Shown here: one piece after another, positions 55,892 through 64,000 of the stretch | Numbering within the stretch: position 1 is the stretch's first letter | How the letters are laid out: each line of letters opens with the position of its first letter | Source: Panagrolaimus kolymaensis | Taxonomy: Eukaryota; Nematoda; Chromadorea; Rhabditida; Panagrolaimidae | Direction of reading: 5' to 3' | Length of the DNA: 64,000 nucleotides | Assembly: GCA_028622995.1 (NCBI GenBank) | Contig: JAJQJQ010000005.1 | Location: forward strand, 4,402,001-4,466,000 | Notes under the pieces: generated by a model | The model's database searches: none | What the model saw: only the letters and a program-made list of their open reading frames with translations | What the model was told of the DNA's origin: nothing | Translations under genes and position numbers: made by a program

Positions 55892-58162
55892 TTAAAGTTC
55901 GGAATGATTTGGAAGTACAGAACTGAAATCAAGTAAAGCGGATGATGAAGTTAAATTATCCATAACTTGAATATATTCGGTGACATTGAAACATTGGGTG
56001 CCATTATTAATATTGTCACAATGAGCGGGTACCGTAACAAGAATGCCTGCTAAAGATGCCGTCATGAAGCACGAGATGGAACCAGCCATTAAAGCTCTCA
56101 TTGCGATGGTTGCTAAAAGCTTTTTACGCTTTGGAACCATTCCACCCAAAACTCCAAGTTGAATACCAATAGATGAAAAATTGGAGAAACCACAAAGGGC
56201 ATAGGTTGCAATCATGGCGGATCGAGACTAGAAAGAAAAAATAGAATAAAGATAAAATTTGGAAAAAATTAAATCATCATCAAAAAAAAATATACATACC
56301 GATAAGAGGCCCTCTTTAACCATTTTTCCAAGATGCTGATAAGCAATAAATTCATTTAAAACCGTTTTAGTTCCCATAAGTTGTGCAACTCGTTTAGTTT
56401 CAGCTGGATCATTTGTAACCCCCATAAGAAATGCTAATGGATAAAATATATATCCAACAATAAGTTCAAAAGTCCAGTTTTCATATCCTATTAAAGAGCC
56501 ACACCATCCAATGACGTTATCGATAAATGCAAGGAGAGCAAGGAAAACGATAAGATTAGCTACTATTGCCATGACTAATTCGATTGCCATTACAGCACCA
56601 TTTGAAATGCATTCAAGTGCATTGGATTCTTCACCTTTCGGAAGTTCAAGATCTTCAATTTTGGTTAATTTTGAACGCTTAGTTTCAGGATAAAGAATTT
56701 TCGAACATGCAAGCGATCCTGGAGCTGACATAACCGTGGATGAAAGAAGATAAGTTGGACATGCTCCAAATGCAATATAAGCAGCAAAAAGGGAACCAGC
56801 AATGCAAGAAAACCCAGAAGTCATAATTGCGTGAATTTCAGAAGCCGTCATTTTCATTAAATATGGTTTAATTAAAAGTGGGGCTTCACTTTGGCCTAAA
56901 AATATGCAAGCACAAGCATTGAGGGATTCAGCAGCGGTTGTGCCAAGAGTCATTTGCATAAACCATGCCATCCATTTTAATACAACTTGCATGATTCCAT
57001 AATAATATAATAAAGCAACAATAGCACCAAAATAAATAACAACTTGAATGGATGAAAATGCAAACACGGGATCCATCCCGCATATGTTGGGAGGAGCCGC
57101 AAGGAAACCATAAACGAATGATGTTCCATTATTGGTATAATCAAGAAAAACAACGATATAATGTGAGGCTTTTTGGAATTTGTCTGCTCCCCAAGTCCAT
57201 CTTAAAACTAAAAGGCCAAGAACAAACTGAAGGAAGAAACCCCAAATAACAGGCCGCCATGAAATTCGACTGGGAGCTTTTGAAAAAATAAACATAAAAC
57301 AAATAAAAAATGCCATTCCTCCCAATCCAATTAAACGTGAACGATCATCTTTGGTATCAAGAATTAAGAAAGTTGCAATTCCACCAAAAAGTATTAAATA
57401 AAAAGCTCTAAAAAAATCAAGTGAGTTCATAAAAATCTCTGAAAGAAATAAGCTTACAATCTGAAGTATAAAGTATTCCAACAAATATTAAATAACTGTG
57501 CTAATGGTTCAATAGCTTTTTGTTCCACTGTTGGTCCAGCATATGGCTTTCCAATAGTGTAATAAAATACCAACAAATGCGCAATTATTGTAAAAATCAT
57601 TAAAGTTGAAGCTCTATCATAATCGTGAATTAAAGCCAATACTAAAAAAAACTAATTAAATCATTTAAAAATTAAAAGCTTTAAAAACAAACTTAAAAAA
57701 GTCATGGATAAAATATATAGAAAACCAAGAATGCCCCATTTAATTTGTTTTGAATAAGTTTTAGTAAAACTCGATAATGAATTTTGTGCAGTTGAAACAT
57801 ATTTCATAGGGCCTGTAATTTCTTCATCAATATATGATGGAAAATCGCTATCATATCCATCATCATCGATATCTCCATCTCCTTCTTCATCTGTTCTCGC
57901 TATATCGGTAGTTCTTGAAACTGGAATGGCTGGTGGAAAAAATTTGTGATCTCCTGTGATTCCAGCCTAAAATTGCATATGTTTCTAAAATAAATACATT
58001 CTAATATATATTGCTTACCCCTGATTTTTTAGAATCTTCTCCAAAATCATCATGTCCATTCTGTGTTATGCTATTAGCTCTGCTGGTTCCATTTATTGCT
58101 TGCTCCGCAAACGTGTGGCGAGGATGCCCTGGAGTTAATGATGATCCACGACGAAATGACAT
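55892..58162 (-). CDS. Concentrative nucleoside transporter (SLC28/CNT family)
   Basis: Plasma-membrane ion-coupled nucleoside importer. Five exons: 58162-58019, 57966-57693, 57641-57458, 57407-56300 and 56227-55892, 681 residues, as in metazoan CNTs. A polar N-terminal tail (MSFRRGSSLTPGHPR) and an acidic stretch (DEEGDGDIDDDGYD) precede the first helix (WGILGFLYILSMTFL). Core CNT blocks seen: WRPVIWGFFLQFVLGLLVLR, NACACIFLGQSEAPLLIKPY (the Gln/Glu/Pro substrate motif), TSGFSCIAGSLFAAYIAFG, VLNEFIAYQHLG and TYALCGFSNFSSIGIQLGVL. The C-terminus has N-glycosylation sequons. The ATG at 58162 is chosen because the frame upstream offers only TTG. The gene lies upstream of the chemoreceptor on the same strand, but 460 bp is wide for an operon. 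Confidence 0.94.
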
Positions 58163-59511
58163 TTTACGGTTCAAAAATAATGTCAATTTTTTTTACAAGA
58201 ATATGTATGTAATCAAAGAAACATTTAAGCTGCTATCAGCTGTTTTTCTCTTTGATTCAAAGTTTTCACTTTCGCTAAAAAAAGTAACATAACAAAAATG
58301 GAAAACAATTGATTGATTATGAAAAAAAACAACAATAAATGACGGAACAAAACACGTTTCTTGGATTAAAAAATTCATAAAAACTATGACAATAAAAAAA
58401 AGAAAGAGGAAGTAGTGTTTGTGGTCAAAAATTTTTAATTGTAAAGCTTCTATTTGATCTCAAAGGTGGAATCTCTAAATAAACTGTTTTTTTCTCGAAA
58501 ACAAAATCAAAAGAAGTATCCGAAACACACAAAGTGCAAAAATCAAATGATTTTAAATATTCATTTAAATGAGAACTCGCTAAAACTCATTCGCGCAATT
58601 TTTGTTTTCATTAAAGATTTAATTAAAGTAAAAATATCAAAGAAGCAAGCGTTCATTGTTTTTTAGACTCTTTCTCATCATTTATAACCAACAATAAATT
58701 ATCCATCAACACTTTTTTTTCTTGAAAAGCGAAGCAGCGCTTTGTGTTTTTCTTCCTCTTTACCACGCAGGCACATGGTATCTAAGAAGCAGCCTAGAAA
58801 GAAGAAGAAAGGAAAAAAGAAAGATCACGCTTTTGTCCTTATTTTTTTCTGAAAGCCTCCTCAAATGGGAAAATTGTTCTTAGCTTTTCACTTTGTTCTG
58901 TCTCCAATCAAAAAATAGGCGAAAGATAAGAATCCGATTTGGGCTTGATCAATCCTTGTTCTTTTCCATATATTTTTTTTTGCTGATAGCACATATAAAA
59001 AAATCTTTTAAATAATGATCCTCTTTGATTATATTTTTTAAAGCTTTAAAAATCCTTCAAAATATTCCTTTTTTCATTGACAAAATTCTTTTCAACCCTG
59101 CCAGGAAAAAAAAGTTCTTACTCAACCATCTAAAATCGTTTGATTTTAGCCCAAAAATTTTTTTGACGCACCTAATTTAGCACTCTTTGAAGCATTTTTT
59201 TCTGTGAAACATCAAAACAACAGAAGCTTCAATATTTTATCATTTAGGTTAAACAAAAAAGAAGAGTCATGGCTGTTGTTATATTATATAGAATTTTATT
59301 ATCATCAAATGTTCAAAAGAAGAACAAAAATAAAGGACAAAGGATGACATTAATTTTTCTATATGACGTTTTCAAAAAAAACTTTTAAAAAGATTTCCTG
59401 CAAAAAAAAGAATAAGAAAAGATGAAAGACTACTATCACAATAATTACCAAAGGTTGAAAAAGCTTTTTTGGAAAAAAAAAACATTAGACTTCGATCGAA
59501 ATCTTGCATAA
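58163..59511. other. AT-rich intergenic region
   Basis: No supported gene. A slightly GC-richer block at about 58725-58800 lies upstream of the nucleoside transporter and may be its promoter. Short ORFs here are Lys/Phe/Ile-rich noise. Confidence 0.5.
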
Positions 59512-60351
59512 TTATCGAAAACAAAAGCTGCATTTTCGTTTAACAAAATTTATAAATAAAACTTCTTCTTTGTGGATAAACTTTCGGTGAAACTCGTCAT
59601 TTCGATCTCGAAGAGCATTACCAAAGTTTTTAGTAAAATGTGGAAACATAAAATGAAGTTGCAAATTTCCTCCAACAGCAATTTGATTTTCAATAAATTT
59701 TGCAATATCGTCGACATTAATTTCATTAGTTACAAAAGTAAATTTTACATTTTCAAATTGGACATGTCTTTCGATATCAGCCAATTCGGTAAAAGGCAAA
59801 GCATTCTGTATGCTTATTCTGAAGTGAAAAAGTTTAATAAAAGTTTTCAAATGAGAAACTTACTCTAAATTTTTTAGATTTGGAGCTTCTTTAAGAATTT
59901 GTAGAACAATATTTTCCTTGCCATCAACAAATTTTAGCAATGGAATTTCCAGGGAAGTTAGCGATGGAGTTAAAAATGAATTGAATTTTTCAAATAAAAT
60001 TGAAGACGAATTTGAAACCTGCAGTTCTTGAATAGAATTAAAATTAATATTTGACGAATAAGTTTCAAGAATTGAAAAATGTTTTGTTTCAATTCGACGT
60101 GCTGAGAATTTTGCATCAAGAGAAAATCCAGGGTTGATTTGACAATGCAGCTTTTCATTTTCCAAATATAGCCGGATTTTTGGATTTTCCAAATCAGAAA
60201 ATATTATAAGATCAAATTTATGATTTTCACGTTGCAATCTTCTTTCAATTTGTTTACAACTTTTTAATAATTTTAATTTGATTTTTGGCGGTGAATCGGA
60301 ATAAATGTAATTTATTAACGGAGAAGGTATACTGAATTTTTGGTTGAACAT
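59512..60351 (-). CDS. Orphan protein with an F-box-like N-terminus
   Basis: Two exons (60351-59864 and 59818-59512) encode 264 residues, joined in phase by GA|GTAAG and CTTCAG. The N-terminus (SIPSPLINYIYSDSP then IKLKLLKSCKQIERR) resembles the Pro-start, LxxCK pattern of F-box-like domains in expanded nematode families. The rest has alternating Leu/Ile/Phe strands (TPSLTSLEIPLLKF, ILKEAPNLKNLE), like degenerate leucine-rich or FTH-type repeats. No transmembrane segment or signal peptide is seen. Role unknown; substrate recruitment for ubiquitin ligation would be a guess from architecture only. Confidence 0.65.
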
Positions 60352-61096
60352 TTTTTACAAATAATTTATTTTATGTTTTCAAAAATAAGATCCGCGTGAA
60401 ACTAATGGGAACAAGAAGGACTTTATTTATTCGTGAAAAAAATTAGTCGAACGTAAAAAGTGCTTTTTTTTGTTTGCGAGAAAATGAAACGCAAATATTT
60501 AAAATTTTATTTGTTATTGATTGTTCTCATTTTTTTAGTCAGCCAGCCGCCAGCTGACGAACCACCGCTGAAAGTTCTGACGACATCCATGCAGTCATTA
60601 TGAAAAGATGCGATAAATAATTTTTAACATGAATATTTTTAAAAAATCAGTACCATAGAATTTATAATTACTGTACTTTTATTTTTTTCATTATCTTGTT
60701 GAAGGGGTTTTTAAAAACAAAACATAATTTGAGCAATTTATCTTCTTTATATTATGTATAACTCTTGAAAAAAAAGGACCAATATCATTAGAAACATATT
60801 TTTATAGTATTCAAAGATACAAAAAATTTGGCAAAGAAAAAACATACAAAACTAAAGAAAGAAGAAAGAAGCCGTGTTTTACCATTTGTTTTTCACGTAT
60901 AAAAAAATCTACAAAGTAAATAATGAAAGAAAATCGATCGATCGATACAAAAAAGAGAGAAACGAAGCATATATTAATATAAAAAAGAACTTAAGGCAAA
61001 AGTGTAATCTTTTTAATAAAAAATAATTAAAAATCTTTCAAAAATTTAATTGAATAAAAAAATATAATATTTATGTATATAATTTTAGAGGATTTA
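60352..61096. other. Intergenic region upstream of the orphan gene
   Basis: AT-rich except for a GC-richer island at about 60540-60600 (CAGCCAGCCGCCAGCTGACG, including an E-box), which is a candidate promoter element. A short (ATCG)n run lies at about 60932-60947. No gene is supported. Confidence 0.5.
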
Positions 61097-63759
61097 TTAT
61101 TTTGTGGATAACTTTGAAATCACGCGAATAAGGGCACCATTCTCATCTTTCAACCTTTTGTAATCGGATTGAAGTTGTTTGGTTTTCTGAAAAAATTAAA
61201 TATAAATTATTGAGGCTAAAAGCAACACTTCAAAATCAACGAAAAAAGAATCGAATAAAGCTAAAAACTTCTGACAAAAAATCACAACAGACACTAACTT
61301 TCACAGTTCCAAAATTACAAATCAAGCAAACTTCGTTTTTTTCTCAAAATTAATTGGAAAAAGGAAATGTCGAATCAAAATTTAGCAAAAATGATTAGAT
61401 TTTATTTTGTTTGTGGTAAGAAAAAGTCCAAAAATATAATTAAAAACAGATAGAATCAACCACAAAAAACAACATTTATGATTATCTAACCTTGGAGGCA
61501 ATGGACGATCTTGTCGACTTAATTTAGAAAGTACTCTGATAAGTGCATCATTTTCAGTTTTCAGACGCATATTATCATTTAATATTCGCGTTGAATTCTA
61601 ATAAATAATAAAAAAATTTATTATTAATCATCGGATTTTTTATATGCTTATTCTAATGTAAGACTTTGAATGAAAAACATACCTCTAATTCATATTCCAA
61701 TTGTTGAATTTTTCTTTCAAAAACTTTCTTTTCATCATCTTGTACCGCTCGAATCCGTGAAGTACCGTTTGGCAAGCTCTATAAAAAATTTTAAATTATT
61801 ATTATCACAAATGCCTTGCAAATGGGGTAACAAACCTCAGTAGATTTGGAATTCATATCTTCAATCTTTTTACGTAATTTTTCATTTTCAGATTTTTGTT
61901 GTTCATAAAGTTGCTTATAATTATTATCTGAAGAATGTTGACCATTTGATTGTTGCTGCTGCGTGGCTCCATTTAAATGGGATGAAACTGATGCAACTCC
62001 GCTCGATACAATTCTTTGATTAGATGAAACTGGGCCATAAGCTGTTGAAGCTCCGCCATATTGCAATGAATCTTGATACTAAAATAAAAGAAAATTAATA
62101 TCTTTCATTTAAAAATATTTATATTCTCAATTTTTTTTTATTTTTTTTAGACTTTCGGTTGCAAGACATTAATAAAAAGAAAAAGTATACTTTTTGAATA
62201 AGTTCATGAACAATTTGGAAAGCTTTAGCGTCTTCAGGATCCGAAAACTCTTCCTCTTCATCTTCCCATTCTTCGTCCTCCCAATCTTCATCATCCTCTT
62301 CTTCAGCTGTGGCAGCCACAACCGCAAGCTTTTCAGCCGCTAATTGAAGGGTGATTGATGTTCGTGGTTTTGCCAATGCGGGATTTACAGCAGTTTTACC
62401 ATTAATTTCGGGGACTTTTGAAGCATTTATCGATGGTTTATCGTTTACAACTTTCGAACCACTCGTCGATGGTTTATCGGAAGACAGTGCAACTTTTGAA
62501 TTTGAATTCGATGAAGCTTTTGGTTCAACATTATTTGTTTTATGCGGCGAATTTAAAGTTGGTTTTACAGAAGCGGATGATGATTTTTGAGCTTCTGGTA
62601 GTGACGGGACTGCCTTCACATTTAATGTCGATGGTTTTTGTTGAACTGCGGCATTATGTATAGCTGAAGGTGATGTCGAAGGAGCTATAGTTTTTGAAAC
62701 AGTTGGTGTTGATACAGTTGCATTTACAGGGGCAGATTTTATTGAAGTATCTGGTTTTGCCACTGCATGTTTAGACGAAACTGGTGGCACCACTTTTGGT
62801 GATAACTTATTAGATGGCTCATTACTTTTTGGTACAAAAAGTTGAGAAGAGAATTGAGATTTATTATTAACCGTAGTTGAAATACCCGCTTTTGCTATTG
62901 AAGATGAATTAGTTGATAAAGTTTTAGAGCTTGTTGATGCCGCTGCTTCTTTTGGTTGTTTACCCATAGGAGCTGGAGTTTTTTCTCGACAAGCTAGATC
63001 TCGAGCGACCATAGTTGGCGGTTTTGAACTTCTTGAAGTTGGCATTTCAGTCGGCTTTATTTGATCAATAAATACCCGTGGTGGAGCTTGAATTTTTGGA
63101 GGGGATAAAGGAGCGTTTTCAGGGATCTTTTTTAAATAATTTGGAATTGTTCGAGAAATTTGTATCGCCGTTTTTGATGGTTGAGGCACTTTTGTAACAA
63201 TTTCAGGACTATATTCCCTTTTATTTTCATCTTCTTCCTCATCTTCCCATTCTTCATCTTCTTCGTCATCATCCTCGTATTCGTCATCATCATCCCCAAC
63301 GTCGTCAAGCTCATCATCGGAAATACAAATCCTTGGTCCAATATCTGATAACCTTCTATCATTTTTGTTTTTTACATAAGCTTCTCTATCTATCTGTGCC
63401 AATGATTTCACAGGTTTTAATGGCGGTAAATTTCTTAAAACTTCCGAGTGGGCTATTCGATTCGAAATTCTATTCACCAAACTTCTTGACCTCGATGGTG
63501 GAGTATAAAATGGCATAACCAAATAATTTTTTGCCGTTGATGATGAGCATGAACCATAACGATTAACATAATTTGAAAGTGGGGAAGAAGAAACCAATGA
63601 TGAAAGTGGGGGCGCAGGGGAAAGCCTAGTTGGCGAAAGCCTCGATGGAGAATAACTTCTTTGTGATGACGATGATGGACCAGGAGAAAGGTTTCTCATA
63701 TAATTGGATGTTGACGGATACATTGCAGGCGTTTGCAAACTCTGCCGACGGGAAGCCAT
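61097..63759 (-). CDS. MYPT/PPP1R12-type protein (Ser-rich, acidic, C-terminal leucine zipper)
   Basis: Exons 63759-62191, 62078-61836, 61778-61683 and 61186-61097 join in phase 0 and encode 665 residues. The N-terminal part is Ser/Pro-rich low complexity (SPSRLSPTRLSPAP). Two highly acidic tracts follow (from DDELDDVGDDDDEYEDDDEE and from EEEDDEDWEDEEWEDEEEEF). The C-terminus is a coiled coil (NEKLRKKIEDMNSK, KVFERKIQQLEYELE) ending RLKDENGALIRVISKLSTK. This is the hallmark of the cGMP-kinase-interacting leucine zipper of myosin-phosphatase targeting subunits. The ankyrin repeats of MYPT are not in this window. Either the gene extends upstream beyond 64000 (an acceptor-like TTGAACAG lies at about 63797), or it is an ankyrin-less relative. 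A second zipper exon at 61382-61597 offers an alternative end. Confidence 0.75.
61382..61597 (-). other. Alternative, duplicated leucine-zipper exon of the MYPT-type gene
   Basis: After a TTTATTAG acceptor, phase 0, it reads NSTRILNDNMRLKTENDALI then RVLSKLSRQDRPLPP. It is clearly homologous to the last exon (61186-61097, RLKDENGALIRVISKLS). A donor CCAAG|GTTAGA ends it at 61491. Without splicing the frame runs on through a hydrophobic segment to a stop at 61382. Splicing from that donor into the last exon would be out of frame and stop early. So it is best read as an alternative last exon or a frame-switching cassette. Confidence 0.75.
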
Positions 63760-64000
63760 GTTTTTAAAGTATAATAACTTTTTAAAACAGCTGCTGTTCA
63801 ATCAAAAATAAAATTTGATTGCTGTCAAATTTTTTTTATTGATTTGTTGATGGTTAAACTAATTTTTCTTTGGCCACGACCGAATAAATTTTCAATCCAT
63901 AATTATAATTAAAAATAAACCCATTTGAACTTAAGAAACAAAATCTTTAATTAAGAGAAACAAAGAAATAAATAATGAAATGAGTTTAAAAACAGAAAAT
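63760..64000. other. Window edge upstream of the MYPT-type gene
   Basis: 240 bp of AT-rich sequence. It shows possible acceptors but no coding frame in phase with the downstream ATG. Whether further 5' exons lie beyond the window cannot be seen. Confidence 0.4.

Noticed and set aside
62351..62663. Plus-strand ORFs opposite the MYPT-type gene
   Set aside because: Antisense shadows of its Ser/Thr/Pro-rich coding exon.
1..64000. CRISPR arrays, bacterial operons or other prokaryotic systems
   Set aside because: No regularly spaced repeats are present, and all genes are intron-containing nematode genes; the head-to-tail cluster at 30-35.6 kb is a trans-spliced-type eukaryotic operon.
1..64000. 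Known microRNAs (such as let-7, lin-4, mir-1, mir-71, mir-124) and the SL1 RNA gene
   Set aside because: Scanning by eye for these mature sequences and the SL1 leader found no match; a computed search would be more reliable.

Overview
This window is a piece of a nematode nuclear genome. It is strongly AT-rich by eye. Nearly every gene is split by introns of about 45-55 bp with GT...TTTTAG or TTTCAG borders. Several genes have a splice-acceptor-like AG abutting their ATG, as expected for spliced-leader trans-splicing. The gene families are also nematode-like: two DMSR-type peptide GPCRs, an Srh-like chemoreceptor, a 911-residue patched-related (PTR) protein, an ShKT-peroxidase of the cuticle type, and a Gly-Tyr-rich secreted peptide. 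The species cannot be fixed from the sequence; AT richness and the F-box-like orphan would fit a clade IV (Tylenchina/panagrolaimid-strongylid-like) worm, but this is only an impression. All exon coordinates were derived by hand from splice consensus, reading phase and family similarity. They have not been confirmed by transcripts.

Layout. 1-4 kb: AT-rich, with a 299-bp foldback element. 4-9.5 kb: two related neuropeptide GPCR genes facing each other (4.0-6.0 kb plus, 9.5-7.5 kb minus), with a 58-codon membrane-microprotein ORF between them. 9.5-15.9 kb: no gene recognised. 15.9-18.7 kb: a young non-autonomous LTR retrotransposon with identical 222-bp LTRs, a 5-bp target duplication and a Gag-protease ORF, but no reverse transcriptase or integrase. 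21.5-25.2 kb: an unrecognised type I membrane protein gene, then a small glycine-rich secreted peptide gene with a good TATA box. 26.2-29.9 kb: the PTR gene.

35.6-30.1 kb (minus): a compact four-gene head-to-tail cluster with gaps of 160-200 bp, ALG2 - phenylalanyl-tRNA synthetase beta - TMCO1 - MTAP. It looks like a nematode operon of housekeeping genes (ER glycosylation, translation, ER membrane, methionine salvage). 36.1-36.5 kb: a small mitochondrial membrane protein, possibly a complex I accessory subunit. 38.7-36.7 kb: an SLC3A/4F2hc-like amino-acid transporter heavy chain. 41.05-41.13 kb: tRNA-Leu(AAG). 43.6-47.8 kb: a two-ShKT heme peroxidase with a very large first intron. 48.9-54.0 kb: glycogen debranching enzyme (14 exons). 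55.4-54.1 kb: the chemoreceptor, with one intron lacking a visible GT donor. 58.2-55.9 kb: a concentrative nucleoside transporter (SLC28). 60.4-59.5 kb: an orphan F-box-like protein. 63.8-61.1 kb: a protein ending in a myosin-phosphatase (MYPT/PPP1R12)-type leucine zipper, with two tandem alternative zipper exons.

Most single-copy genes are ordinary metazoan housekeeping genes. The parts most worth a second look are the duplicated MYPT-type zipper exon, the microprotein between the paired GPCRs, the unrecognised type I membrane protein, the Gag-protease-only LTR element, the housekeeping operon, and the chemoreceptor with a lost splice donor.
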